Shown here: piece after piece, positions 1 through 9,548 of the stretch
How the letters are laid out: each line of letters starts with the position of its first letter
Position numbering within the stretch: position 1 is the stretch's first letter
Assembly (NCBI RefSeq): GCF_014640155.1
Contig: NZ_BMGK01000003.1
Coordinates: forward strand, 62,001 to 126,000
Length of the DNA stretch: 64,000 nt
Reading direction: 5' to 3'
Source: Planktosalinus lacus
GTDB lineage: Bacteria > Bacteroidota > Bacteroidia > Flavobacteriales > Flavobacteriaceae
Notes under the pieces: model-generated
What the model was told of the DNA's origin: nothing
Databases searched by the model: none
What the model saw: the letters and a program-made list of their open reading frames with translations, nothing else
Program-made: the position numbers and the translations under genes

Positions 1-2
1 CC

Positions 3-1091
3 GAGCGTTTAATTGAAAAGTTCAGGGCAAAAGCTTCAAAAGCTTCTATGGCGCAATCACTCATAAAAAAATTAGACAAGGTTGATCGCATTGAGGTGGA
101 TGAAGACGATAATGCAGTGATGAATGTGCGTTTTCCCATTTCGCTACAACCCGGAAAAGTGGTTATCGAAGCTCAAAATGTATCCAAAAATTACGGAAAA
201 AATCACGTACTTGAAGGTGTAAACCTCACAATAGAGCGGGGTTTAAAGACGGCTTTTGTGGGGCAAAACGGTCAGGGAAAATCAACTTTGGCAAAAATAA
301 TTGTTGGTGAAATCCCACATGATGGAACGGTGAAACTGGGTCATAATGTGCAAATAGGATATTTTGCACAAAATCAGGCTGATTATCTCGATGGAAACTT
401 GACCGTACTTGACACAATGATCAACGCAGCCAATGAATCTAACAGAAGTAAAGTAAGAGATATTTTAGGTTCGTTTCTATTCAGGGGTGAAGAAGTTGAA
501 AAGTTTGTAAGAGTTCTCTCAGGAGGGGAACGCAACCGGCTTGCATTGGCAAAATTACTCTTACAACCATTAAATGTGTTGGTGATGGACGAACCTACAA
601 ACCACCTGGACATAAAGTCAAAAAATGTACTGAAAGAATCCCTGAAAAGTTTTGAAGGGACACTTATTCTGGTTTCGCATGACCGTGATTTTTTACAAGG
701 TCTTTGTGATAAAGTTTACGAGTTTAAAGACAAAAAAATAAAAGAATATCTCGGCGATATCGATTTTTATCTCGAACAACGAAAAATAACATCTATGCGG
801 GAAGCAGAATTGGCTACCATAGAAAAAAAATCGCCTAAAGACTCTTCAAATAAGCAAGACTACCGTGATCAAAAGAAAGAGAAGTCTTTAAAAAACAAAT
901 TGAGCAATCTGGAGTCTAATATTCAAAAACTAGAAACAGAAATCAAAAAAATGGATGTTGATCTGGCTTCAGATTATGAAAAACATGCTTCAAATCCCCA
1001 ATTTTTCAGCACGTATGAAAAAATGAAAGCCGATTTGGAACGCAAAATGAATGAGTGGGAAACTGTTCAGGAATCACTAGAAAACATATAA
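3..1091 (+). CDS. ABC-F family ATP-binding protein, C-terminal part (5' end outside window)
   Basis: This is the second half of a duplicated-ATPase ABC-F protein, a soluble family that acts on ribosomes (translation factor or antibiotic protection). The frame is open from base 3, upstream of the first ATG at 48, and the residues before that ATG look like the ABC-F linker, so the gene is cut by the window edge rather than starting at 48. The visible ABC domain has Walker A GQNGQGKST, signature LSGGERNRLALAK, and Walker B plus the family motif LVMDEPTNHLD. A charged C-terminal coiled coil (about the last 90 codons) follows, as in Uup/YdiF-like members. No transmembrane segment is seen, as expected for ABC-F. 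The exact subfamily cannot be set without the first half. Confidence 0.93.
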   Translation, partial: ERLIEKFRAKASKASMAQSLIKKLDKVDRIEVDEDDNAVMNVRFPISLQPGKVVIEAQNVSKNYGKNHVLEGVNLTIERGLKTAFVGQNGQGKSTLAKIIVGEIPHDGTVKLGHNVQIGYFAQNQADYLDGNLTVLDTMINAANESNRSKVRDILGSFLFRGEEVEKFVRVLSGGERNRLALAKLLLQPLNVLVMDEPTNHLDIKSKNVLKESLKSFEGTLILVSHDRDFLQGLCDKVYEFKDKKIKEYLGDIDFYLEQRKITSMREAELATIEKKSPKDSSNKQDYRDQKKEKSLKNKLSNLESNIQKLETEIKKMDVDLASDYEKHASNPQFFSTYEKMKADLERKMNEWETVQESLENI

Positions 1092-1183
1092 CAGTCCATT
1101 CTTTTTTAAGATTTTATTAACCTTCTTTGCCGTTTCAATAGAATAGATTTGTATCCTACATATAACCTTTAGCTTTTAAATTG

Positions 1184-2311
1184 ATGCGAAGAATTATCCT
1201 GATTGTACTGGGAGTGCTCATTTTACTTGTGGCCTTCTTCTGGGCACGAAGTATTGCCGATGTCGAAAAAAAGGTTGAAGAAGCCCCGGAAAAAATTTTA
1301 AAAACAGTTTTTGTCGACACGGTTACCAACAAAAATATTCCTATCATAGTACCGGCAACCGGTACTTTAATGGCCAAAGAAAGGCTGGCAATTTTTGCTG
1401 AAGTAGAAGGGCTTTTTTTGAAAAGTGCCCATGATTTTAAACCCGGTCAACAGTACAATAGAGGCGAACTATTACTCCAAATCAATTCTTCAGAATTTGA
1501 GGCCTCTGTGCAATCAGCAAGAAGCAACCTTTATAATTTGATTACTGCTATGATGCCCGATTTGAGATTGGATTATCCTGATTCTTTTCAAAAATGGCAG
1601 GAGTACCTCAGTGATTTTGACATTAGAAAAACAACACCTGCATTGCCTGAAGCTAGTTCAGAACAAGAAAAATATTTTATTACCGGAAGAAATATCACAA
1701 CAACTTATTTTGATATAAAAAATAGAGAAGAACGCTTGGGTAAGTTTAATATCAGGGCTCCATTTACCGGTATTTTAACTGAAGCTTTGGTTACAAAAGG
1801 GAGTTTAATCAGACCGGGACAAAAATTAGGAGAATTTATCAACCCTGAAATTTTTGAAATGGAAGTTTCTGTACCTAAAAACTTTGTTGATTTTCTTGAG
1901 ACCGGAAAAACTGTTAAACTATCCACTATAGATAAAACAAAAGAATTTCAAGGTACCATTAGCCGCATTAATGCCCGAATAGATCAAAATACCCAAACTG
2001 TAAATGTATTTGTAACCGTAAAAGGGGAAAACCTAAGGGAAGGTATGTTTCTAGAAGCACAACTCGATGCCCGTGAAGAAAGCAATGCTTATTCAATTGC
2101 CCGTAAGCTCATCGTTAACGAGTCACAAATCTATATTGTGAAAGACGATAAAATCCAACTTTTGGATGTAGAGCTAGTTTATTCAACAGATAGAGAAGTT
2201 GTTGTAAAAGGCATTCCTGATAACACGATAATTTTACGTGAAGTTTTACCCGGTGCTTTTGAAGGTCAACCTGTTAAAATCAATGATCCAAACAGCGAGA
2301 TCACAAATTAA
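1184..2311 (+). CDS. RND efflux periplasmic adaptor subunit (HlyD/MFP family)
   Basis: Membrane-fusion protein that links an inner-membrane RND pump to a TolC-like channel. Residues 1-20 (MRRIILIVLGVLILLVAFFW) form an N-terminal membrane anchor. A barrel-sandwich (lipoyl-like) domain split by a short helical hairpin follows, and then beta-barrel segments typical of MexA/AcrA relatives. The frame also opens with a TTG at 1181, but the adjacent ATG at 1184 is the better start. The pump gene starts 11 bases after the stop and the channel gene overlaps the pump, so the three are one operon. The substrate is unknown. No regulator is visible next to the operon. Confidence 0.92.
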   Translation: MRRIILIVLGVLILLVAFFWARSIADVEKKVEEAPEKILKTVFVDTVTNKNIPIIVPATGTLMAKERLAIFAEVEGLFLKSAHDFKPGQQYNRGELLLQINSSEFEASVQSARSNLYNLITAMMPDLRLDYPDSFQKWQEYLSDFDIRKTTPALPEASSEQEKYFITGRNITTTYFDIKNREERLGKFNIRAPFTGILTEALVTKGSLIRPGQKLGEFINPEIFEMEVSVPKNFVDFLETGKTVKLSTIDKTKEFQGTISRINARIDQNTQTVNVFVTVKGENLREGMFLEAQLDAREESNAYSIARKLIVNESQIYIVKDDKIQLLDVELVYSTDREVVVKGIPDNTIILREVLPGAFEGQPVKINDPNSEITN

Positions 2312-2322
2312 ATAAAGCGGCA

Positions 2323-5300
2323 ATGCGAAAGGTAATTGAATATTTTATTAAATACAGTGTTGCGGTAAACGTTGTTATTTTTGCATTTATCATCTTCGGT
2401 ATTTTTGGGGTTAGCAGTTTAAAATCTTCTTTTTTTCCTCTGGTTGATTCAGAAATTATCAACATCAATATCACCTATCCGGCAGCCTCTCCACAAGAAA
2501 TTGAGGAGGGCATCATCATAAAAATTGAAGACAACTTAAAAGGTCTGGAAGGAATTGAGCGGGTAACCTCAACGGCTCGTGAAAGTGGTGGTTCCATAAC
2601 GATCGAAACTGCCCGGGGTGAAAACATTGACGTCATTCTTGCAGAAGTAAAAAATGCCGTTGACAGGGTTCCCTCTTTTCCGGCCGATATGGAGCCACTG
2701 GTCGTCTCAAAGCAAATTCCGGTGAGGGAAACGATAAGTTTTGCCGTGAGCGGTACGAACATTCCCCTGGCAACGCTCAAACAAATAGCAAGAAGCATTG
2801 AAAATGATTTACGGGTCATTCCCGGAATCTCACAAATTGAAATTACGGGATATCCCGCAGAGGAAATCGAAATATCGGTGAGAGAAAATGACTTGTTAGC
2901 TTACAACCTTACTTTTCAGGAAGTGGCTCAGGCAGTGAGAGGGGCAAATATTTTTACAACCGGTGGGACCATTAAAACAGATGTGGAAGATTATCTCATC
3001 AGAGCCAACAACAGAGGTTATTTTGCAGACGAATTAGACAACATTGTAGTGCGGTCTGATGCTTCAGGAACTATAATCAGGTTAAAAGATGTGGCTTCTG
3101 TTAGAGATCGGTTCTCAGAAACCCCCAATGCTACTTTTTTTAATGGAAACCTTTCTGTAAATATCACCATAAGCAACACAAACGATGAAGATTTAATATC
3201 AACAGCAGCCAATGTAAATCAATACATTGAAGAATTTAACCAAAAGAATAACAACATCAGGCTTGATGTGGTAAATGATTCTTCAATTTCATTAAACCAG
3301 CGAACACAAATTTTGGTTGAAAACGGTGCTATGGGAATCCTGTTAGTGCTGTTCTTTCTTTCGTTTTTCCTAAACACCAGAGTAGCATTTTGGGTAGCTT
3401 TTGGTTTGCCCATCGCTTTTATGGGAATGTTTATGCTAGCACCCTTTTTTGGTGTAACCATCAATATTCTTTCTCTCTTTGGAATGATTATCGTCATCGG
3501 AATTCTAGTGGATGACGGGATTGTCATTTCTGAAAATATTTATCAGCATTATGAAAAAGGAAAAGGTCCCGTAAGGGCGGCCATTGATGGCACCCTCGAG
3601 GTAATGCCTCCCATTTTGTCTGCCATCATCACGACTGTTTTGGCCTTTTTAACTTTTCAATTTTTAGACAGTCGCATCGGGAAATTTTATGCAGAGGTTT
3701 CTGTGGTAGTGATTTTGACTTTGATCATCTCCCTGGTGGAAGCTTTTATTATATTGCCTGCTCACATTGCCCATTCTAAAGCTTTGGTGAGAAAAACAGG
3801 GCAAGCAGAATCTCAAAGTACTCTGGATAAATTTTTTGGCAAACTTAGAATCCTCAATAAACTGGGGGATCAAAGCATGCGTTTTTTAAGGGATAAATTT
3901 TATAGCCCTGTGCTAGCTTTTATTTTAAAGAACAACTTTTTATCACTGGCTGTGATTGTTGCTGTTTTAATGCTTACAGTTGCTTCGATTATGGGCGGAA
4001 TCATTAAGGTAACAATTTTTCCAAGTATTGCCAGCGATCGTGTATCTGTTAATTTATTGTTGAGTGAAGGAGTTAACCCGGCGACGACAGATTCAATCAT
4101 ATCCTATGTAGAAGCCAAAGCCTGGGAAGTCAATGAAGAATTTACTAAAAAACAAACAGGGAATTTACAAGTGATTCAAAACATCATAAAACGGGTAGGC
4201 CCCGGAAATAACAAAGCGTCTTTAGACATTAATTTATTACCGGGAGAAAACCGTGATTTTTCATCACCTGAAATTACCACAGCAATTCGTGATGCAGTGG
4301 GGCCGGTATATGGAGTGGAACAACTTACTTTTGGTTCAGGAGGTAGTTTTGGAGGGTCGCCTGTTTCAGTAGCATTTTTAGGTAACAATACAGAACAACT
4401 CAAAGCTGCGAAAGAGGAATTGAAAGCACATTTTCTAAATGATTCACGTTTAAAAGATGTAACAGATACTGACCCACAGGGAATTAAAGAAATAAGAGTG
4501 GTATTGAATCAAAGTGCTTATGCACTTGGTCTAACGCTTAATGATGTAATGCAGCAAATAAGGGCCGGGTTTTTTGGTGCCCAAGCACAGCGCTTTCAAA
4601 GAGGACAAGATGAAATAAGGGTCTGGGTGCGCTATGACCGTGAAGGCAGATCTTCAATCAATGATTTGAATGCTATGCGAATTGTTACACCCACAGGCGA
4701 TCGGGTGCCATTTGGCGAAATTGCAACATATACCATTGAACGTGGCGATGAATCCATTAGACATCTTGACGGAAAACGTGAAATTCAGGTTAATGCCGAC
4801 CTTGAAAACCCCAACGACAGTGCCACCGAAATTTTATTTGAAATTCAGCAAGGCATCATTCCAGAAATTCTATCAAAATACAGCACCGTTTCTGTTTCTT
4901 ATGAAGGACAAAACAGAGAAGCTCAAAAACTATCTAATTCAGCATCATCCATTATTCCCATTATATTATTTTTAATTTATGCTACCATTGCGTTTACCTT
5001 TAGAAGTTACAGTCAGCCATTGTTGTTGCTTTTGTTGATTCCTTTTAGTGTGATTGGTGTAGCTTGGGGTCATTGGATTCACGGGTTCCCTGTGAATATG
5101 TTGAGTGCTATGGGAATCATAGCGTTGATAGGAATTATGGTCAATGACGGCTTGGTTTTAATTACCAAATTCAATTCATTTCTCAAGGAAGGGCTGGATT
5201 TTGACAAAGCACTCTATGAAGCAGGTAGAGCACGTTTTAGAGCGATCTTTTTAACCTCTTTAACTACCATTGCAGGATTGGCTCCTTTACTGATGGAAAA

Positions 5301-5520
5301 GAGCAGACAAGCCCAGTTTTTAAAACCAATGGCTATCTCTATTGCTTACGGAATTGGAATTGCAACTGTTTTGACTTTGTTTTTACTACCTTTATTTTTA
5401 ACCATTAATAACAAAATCAAGACCGGAACCTTCTGGTTGGCAACCGGAAAAAAAGTCAATAAAGAAGATGTTGAACGTGCGATTAAAGAAAAACGACTTG
5501 ATGAGAAGTATGACGATTAA
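2323..5520 (+). CDS. RND efflux pump, AcrB/CusA-type inner-membrane permease
   Basis: At 1065 residues this is the normal size for an HAE/AcrB-type proton-driven exporter. The N-terminal membrane helix (residues about 10-30) is followed by a large periplasmic porter domain. A block of helices around residues 335-480 contains GILVDDGIVISENI, a transmembrane-4-like segment with the paired acidic residues used in proton relay. The pattern repeats in the second half, where GIMVNDGLVLITKF shows only one Asp. It lies between adaptor and channel genes, so it exports across both membranes. Its specificity (drug, metal or lipid-like) cannot be read from sequence alone. Confidence 0.95.
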   Translation: MRKVIEYFIKYSVAVNVVIFAFIIFGIFGVSSLKSSFFPLVDSEIININITYPAASPQEIEEGIIIKIEDNLKGLEGIERVTSTARESGGSITIETARGENIDVILAEVKNAVDRVPSFPADMEPLVVSKQIPVRETISFAVSGTNIPLATLKQIARSIENDLRVIPGISQIEITGYPAEEIEISVRENDLLAYNLTFQEVAQAVRGANIFTTGGTIKTDVEDYLIRANNRGYFADELDNIVVRSDASGTIIRLKDVASVRDRFSETPNATFFNGNLSVNITISNTNDEDLISTAANVNQYIEEFNQKNNNIRLDVVNDSSISLNQRTQILVENGAMGILLVLFFLSFFLNTRVAFWVAFGLPIAFMGMFMLAPFFGVTINILSLFGMIIVIGILVDDGIVISENIYQHYEKGKGPVRAAIDGTLEVMPPILSAIITTVLAFLTFQFLDSRIGKFYAEVSVVVILTLIISLVEAFIILPAHIAHSKALVRKTGQAESQSTLDKFFGKLRILNKLGDQSMRFLRDKFYSPVLAFILKNNFLSLAVIVAVLMLTVASIMGGIIKVTIFPSIASDRVSVNLLLSEGVNPATTDSIISYVEAKAWEVNEEFTKKQTGNLQVIQNIIKRVGPGNNKASLDINLLPGENRDFSSPEITTAIRDAVGPVYGVEQLTFGSGGSFGGSPVSVAFLGNNTEQLKAAKEELKAHFLNDSRLKDVTDTDPQGIKEIRVVLNQSAYALGLTLNDVMQQIRAGFFGAQAQRFQRGQDEIRVWVRYDREGRSSINDLNAMRIVTPTGDRVPFGEIATYTIERGDESIRHLDGKREIQVNADLENPNDSATEILFEIQQGIIPEILSKYSTVSVSYEGQNREAQKLSNSASSIIPIILFLIYATIAFTFRSYSQPLLLLLLIPFSVIGVAWGHWIHGFPVNMLSAMGIIALIGIMVNDGLVLITKFNSFLKEGLDFDKALYEAGRARFRAIFLTSLTTIAGLAPLLMEKSRQAQFLKPMAISIAYGIGIATVLTLFLLPLFLTINNKIKTGTFWLATGKKVNKEDVERAIKEKRLDEKYDD

Positions 5521-6826
5521 ATATGTTTTTTTTGGACTGTTGGTTTGTATAAGCTTTCAAATGAAAGCACAGGAATTGTTAACAAAACAGGAAGCAATTC
5601 AATTAACACTTGCAAATAATTTTGGTATTCAGGTGGCTAAAAATGAAGTTTTGGTTGCCAAAAACAACGCTCAGATTTTGAACTCAGGGTATTTGCCATC
5701 ACTTACCGGAATTGCCGGCGCTCAATATTCAATTGAAGACCAGGAAGCGGCCTTTCAGGATGGAACAAGCAGTGAAGTGATGGGTGCAGAAACAGATCGC
5801 TACAATGCCTCTATTAATTTAGACGTAACTTTATTTGATGGTTTAGGAAGGCACTACAACTATAAAAGCCTGAAGGAACAATATAATTTAAGCGCACTCG
5901 AAGCAAGAGAAAGTATTGAAGTAACCCTATTGCAATTGTTTTCAGTTTATTTTGAAGTAGCCCGCCTCACTGAAAATTTAAGTGTACTGGAAGAAACTCT
6001 TGAAAACACTAAGGAACGACTAATAAGAGCTGAGTATCAGTTTGAATATGGTCAAAACACACAATTGGAAGTGCTCAATGCAAAAGTTGATATCACTACA
6101 GATAGTGTCAATGTGATGAACGCAAATCAAGCATTAATAAATGCCAAGCGCGATTTGAATGTGGTTTTAAACAGAGATATGGAGCAGCAATTTCAAATTG
6201 ACACACTCATTCAATTTATTAGTCCGCTTGAAATCGAAAATCACATCAATCAAGCATCCCAAAGCAATGTGACACTGCTACAGGCAGAGCAAAATGTTTT
6301 GATAAGTGATTATGCCCGAAAAGCGAGTAAATCTGTGTTTTTGCCATCGTTGGGATTATCAGGTTCTTATGGCTGGAATGAAGGAAATTTTCCCACAACC
6401 AATTTTTTAGCTTCCAATACCTCAACCGGCTTTAGTGCCGGACTAAACCTCACTTGGAGTTTCTTTGATGGCGGAAGTGGAATTGTCAATACTAAAAACA
6501 CTAAGATTCAACTTGAAAACAGACAACTTATCAAAGAACAGTTGCAAGTTGAAGTCTACAGAAACATTGCCAATGCAAAAGGCAATTATGAAAACAGGAA
6601 AAAAATATATGAGTTGCAGCAGCAAAATGTAGCGACTGCAAGCAGTAACTTTGAACGCTCAAACGAGCGATATAAACTGGGTCAGATCTCTTCGTTGGAA
6701 CTGCGTCAGGCGCAGATTAATTTAATCAATGCCCAAACAAATAAAAACCTGGCAAAATATGAAGCCAAATTGGCCGAATTGGAATTGCTGCAACTCACAG
6801 GGAAACTACTTGATGTAGCTTTTTAA
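5501..6826 (+). CDS. TolC-family outer-membrane efflux channel
   Basis: Outer-membrane factor of the tripartite pump. A signal peptide (MRSMTIKYVFFGLLVCISFQMKA) precedes two OEP repeats of long helices and strands. The first runs at roughly residues 25-230. The second runs from about 240 to the end and includes LTWSFFDGGSG and the LGQISSLELRQAQ helix typical of TolC relatives. I chose the ATG at 5501. An upstream in-frame ATG at 5468 would add residues that do not look like a signal peptide, and ATG 5510 is a second candidate. The start lies inside the pump gene, so translation is probably coupled. Confidence 0.93.
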   Translation: MRSMTIKYVFFGLLVCISFQMKAQELLTKQEAIQLTLANNFGIQVAKNEVLVAKNNAQILNSGYLPSLTGIAGAQYSIEDQEAAFQDGTSSEVMGAETDRYNASINLDVTLFDGLGRHYNYKSLKEQYNLSALEARESIEVTLLQLFSVYFEVARLTENLSVLEETLENTKERLIRAEYQFEYGQNTQLEVLNAKVDITTDSVNVMNANQALINAKRDLNVVLNRDMEQQFQIDTLIQFISPLEIENHINQASQSNVTLLQAEQNVLISDYARKASKSVFLPSLGLSGSYGWNEGNFPTTNFLASNTSTGFSAGLNLTWSFFDGGSGIVNTKNTKIQLENRQLIKEQLQVEVYRNIANAKGNYENRKKIYELQQQNVATASSNFERSNERYKLGQISSLELRQAQINLINAQTNKNLAKYEAKLAELELLQLTGKLLDVAF

Positions 6827-6828
6827 TT

Positions 6829-7011
6829 ATGTATGAACACTTTTTTCAATGCCCTTATTGCTGGGAGGAAATTTCCATGTTGCTAGATCCATCGGTGAGC
6901 AAGCAGGTGTATGTTGAAGATTGTGAGGTGTGTTGCAATCCTATTCAACTAACTGTTGTTTTTAGTAATAAAGAATTGGTTCAATTTGAAGCAACCGGTA
7001 TCGAGCAATAA
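6829..7011 (+). CDS. CPXCG motif-containing cysteine-rich small protein
   Basis: A 60-residue protein beginning MYEHFFQCPYCWEEI, with a second pair CEVCCNPI. The two CxxC pairs form a predicted zinc ribbon, as in the CPXCG family (Cys_rich_CPXG). Its start is two bases after the channel gene's stop, so it is transcribed with the efflux operon. No biochemical role is established for the family. The length and the position of the cysteines match it well. Confidence 0.88.
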   Translation: MYEHFFQCPYCWEEISMLLDPSVSKQVYVEDCEVCCNPIQLTVVFSNKELVQFEATGIEQ

Positions 7012-7014
7012 TAC

Positions 7015-9081
7015 TTAAATAGAAACCATAACGTCTTTCAAGCCTTCCTGGATATTGATCCATAAATAGTTGAAAAATGACTTGTCTTTGTTTCTTTCAG
7101 CTGTGGCATTTCCTTCTTTAAAATTAGCTCCTTTTGAGTCTGAATTTTTTTTCACAAAAATATTGGCAACAGCAGACAATAACCAACTTCGCTTATTTTC
7201 TTTATTCAGTATTTCCACTTTAAAGTTGTCATAACTAATGCGTAAATCAACACTGGAAGTATCATTGTCTCCATGAATATTAAAATAGGTTTTTTTAACC
7301 TTCCCTTCAAGTTCTACATTCAGGCTTGCTTTTGTAAATGAGTTCATCTTTGTGGCATTCAAAGCATCGAGCTCCCCTTGAATCTGAAACGTGTCTTTCA
7401 GGTCATTTACATCAAAGCTCCAGTCAATTTTGAGCGGACTCTCATCCATAAAGGTGGAGTTTATATGGATGGTTGTTTTCTTTTCGCCCTGAGCATAAGT
7501 GTTGCTGACATTACCAATTGAAGCATTCAAATTTGAAAAATTGATTGTCCCTGCAGATTGTTTGATATTTACCTTTTCTTCATAAGTGATTGACCCATTG
7601 TTGATGTGTAAAGAATCTAAAGTTAACTGAAAAGGAATGTTTCGAATCGATTTGCTGTACAGAGGTTTGATACTGGTATCATCAGTAACTAGCTTGTCTC
7701 TGTAAATCTTTAAAACAGGATTTTCTATAATTAAATTATTGCCGGAAACCTGAAAGGTGCTGTCGCTAACTTTAAACTGTAAACCCTGTAAGGTTACCAA
7801 AGGCATTTCAGCATCCATATGGTCACGTTCCTTGTCAAGTACTTTTGAAAGTTCCCTTTTGGAATATTTCGTTTTAATGGCTAAATCTTCAATTTGAAGC
7901 TCCTGATTGGATAAGTAAATTGTGGTGAGTGAAAGTAAGTCATAATCATTCAATTGATATTGTATCGATTTGCTATCAAACTCCACATCTGAAAATTGAC
8001 AAGGAATCATGTGTTGTAAGGTAGCGGTATTTACCAATACTTCTTTGAGTGTAATATTAAAATCTTCTACCTGCAAAAATGAGCTCTCATCAGGGTTTAG
8101 TAGAGTAGTTTCTGCATCATTTATGGAAATGGACGCTATGGAGAAGGGAAGCGGCATCTCCGTTTTTTTATTGTTTTCTTTTTGCGTACTTTCAATATTT
8201 TCCGGTTCCTTTTTAATACCTTCTTGAATCCATACAGAAGGGTTTTTAATCTCTAAATCTTCACCAAAAAGCATAAATGTACTGTCAATCACCTTAAAGT
8301 GAAGATCGCTTAGGGTTAGTGATGGAATTTTTATGTCTTTGCGTCCAATCTCACTTGCGGGTTCCAGGTTAGGTTTTAGGCTGTCACTTTTGGTTTGAAT
8401 GGCAAAATCCTTGATTTTAAGATGTTGATCAACGATGGTGAATTCTTTTAAAGAAAGGGTTTCATTTTCATTCAACTCATAAAAAAAATCTTTGGTATCG
8501 ACTTCCATTTCTGAAAAATGAAAAGGGATTTTTTCTTGTAGGGTAGTGTTGTTTACTTTAACATCTGTGATTGAAAAATTAAGGCTGTCCAGTTGCAAAG
8601 CATTACTTTCATCGGCATTCTTCATCAAGAAAGAGGCGTTTTCCAAAGTAAACTTTTCGGTGCTTATGTTTTCTTCAAAGTCCTTTTGTTGTTTTTTGCG
8701 GTCGTCAGTCTTTGTACTATCCCTGTATGTCTTCACATACAGGTCATAAAGTGTAATGGAGTTAAAGTCAATCTTACCTGAGAAAAGGTACGTCCAGTAA
8801 CTAAGACCTTCAAAGGATGCTTTTGAAAGGCTAAGCTGAGCATCTTTAAATTCAGCAATAGTGTCTGTTACTGAAATTTGGAGGTTTTCAATGGTTGCAG
8901 AGCCACTAAATGAACTTACAGAAATCTCATATTCGTTGAGTTGAAAACCATCAGGAACTTCCTGAACGATGGTTTTTTTAATTTTGCTTTCAATAATGGG
9001 ATTTGCCACAAATGATGCAATCACAAACAGAATCAAGAATCCTGTTATGCTTCCAAGAATTATGCGTGTTCTTTTACTCAT
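7015..9081 (-). CDS. AsmA-like envelope protein with internal duplication
   Basis: A 688-residue protein with one N-terminal membrane helix (residues about 8-27, IILGSITGFLILFVIASFVA). The rest is a long beta-rich periplasmic region, the layout of AsmA/TamB-like proteins that act in lipid transport or outer-membrane biogenesis. Two stretches of about 150-200 residues are clear repeats of each other. Each has a 'LQ.dsfNitl.evlvNtaTLQ..iP..FSe.e.D' block followed by 'l.Fkv.DSTF...g..L.I.NP'. The C-terminal part (FKVEILNKENKRSWLLSAVANIFVKKN) resembles the usual end of these proteins in Flavobacteriia. It is convergent with the efflux operon, with only 3 bases between. The precise function is unknown. 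Confidence 0.7.
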   Translation of the reverse strand: MSKRTRIILGSITGFLILFVIASFVANPIIESKIKKTIVQEVPDGFQLNEYEISVSSFSGSATIENLQISVTDTIAEFKDAQLSLSKASFEGLSYWTYLFSGKIDFNSITLYDLYVKTYRDSTKTDDRKKQQKDFEENISTEKFTLENASFLMKNADESNALQLDSLNFSITDVKVNNTTLQEKIPFHFSEMEVDTKDFFYELNENETLSLKEFTIVDQHLKIKDFAIQTKSDSLKPNLEPASEIGRKDIKIPSLTLSDLHFKVIDSTFMLFGEDLEIKNPSVWIQEGIKKEPENIESTQKENNKKTEMPLPFSIASISINDAETTLLNPDESSFLQVEDFNITLKEVLVNTATLQHMIPCQFSDVEFDSKSIQYQLNDYDLLSLTTIYLSNQELQIEDLAIKTKYSKRELSKVLDKERDHMDAEMPLVTLQGLQFKVSDSTFQVSGNNLIIENPVLKIYRDKLVTDDTSIKPLYSKSIRNIPFQLTLDSLHINNGSITYEEKVNIKQSAGTINFSNLNASIGNVSNTYAQGEKKTTIHINSTFMDESPLKIDWSFDVNDLKDTFQIQGELDALNATKMNSFTKASLNVELEGKVKKTYFNIHGDNDTSSVDLRISYDNFKVEILNKENKRSWLLSAVANIFVKKNSDSKGANFKEGNATAERNKDKSFFNYLWINIQEGLKDVMVSI

Positions 9082-9338
9082 CTACTAAAGATACCTAAAA
9101 AAACAGCATCTGCTAAATATTAACATTTACTTATAATTATAATAAAAATATAATCAGTTATGATTGTGAAATGTGTAAAAGAGCTATCCTCATTTTATGT
9201 TTTTTAAACTTGCTTGAAAGTTTCCATGCGCTAATGCTTGTAGTAGTTTACAAATGTTTTACAGAAATAAAAAAAGGTAGTTATGTCTTACTGTAATTGC
9301 CTGATTTAAACGCAAAAAGCACTGAAAATCAGTGCTTT
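9082..9338. other. Intergenic chromosome left of the integrated element
   Basis: No gene is seen. The only clear structure is the hairpin at 9316-9340 just before the attachment site. On the minus strand this would have been the terminator downstream of the initiator tRNA before the element inserted. Confidence 0.5.
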
Positions 9339-9340
9339 TG
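9316..9340 (-). terminator. Hairpin, likely the displaced original terminator of tRNA-fMet
   Basis: Perfect 11-bp stem AAAAGCACTGA / TCAGTGCTTTT with a 3-base loop, followed by a T-run on the minus strand. It now abuts the attL repeat and is about 13.6 kb from the tRNA. Before integration it would have lain directly 3' of the tRNA gene. Confidence 0.6.
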
Positions 9341-9362
9341 CTTTGTAGCGGGAACAGGACTG
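9339..9362. repeat. attL, partial duplicate of the tRNA-fMet 3' end
   Basis: Matches 22953-22976 at 23 of 24 positions. It contains the tRNA 3' acceptor strand and part of the T arm, but the sequence after GGACT diverges at once. This is the expected left junction when an element recombines into the 3' end of a minus-strand tRNA gene. Confidence 0.88.
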
Positions 9363-9496
9363 ACACCCCATTAAATGTTATTTTTTTTGCCCCCTTGTAA
9401 TCATTGATAAAACGGCTGTAACTTACTGTATATAAATAAAATAAAGTTTAAAGACACTCTAACTTGAATTAACCTGAATTAAGAAAAGTTAATCAT

Positions 9497-9518
9497 TTTA
9501 GGGGATTATTAGGGGATT
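9497..9518. repeat. Left copy of an exact 22-bp end repeat, putative integrase arm site
   Basis: Contains TTAGGGGATTATTAGGGG, itself a doubled ATTAGGGG-like unit. The same 22 bases occur at 22881-22902 in the same orientation near the other end. The position just upstream of the integrase gene suggests an arm-type binding site or an integrase promoter operator. Confidence 0.6.
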
Positions 9519-9548
9519 ATATCTACATTTGACTTTTATTAATATGCA

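Noticed and set aside
4670-4975. 101-codon ORF inside the RND pump gene
   Set aside because: It is a shadow frame within a well-supported gene and has no domain or start signal.
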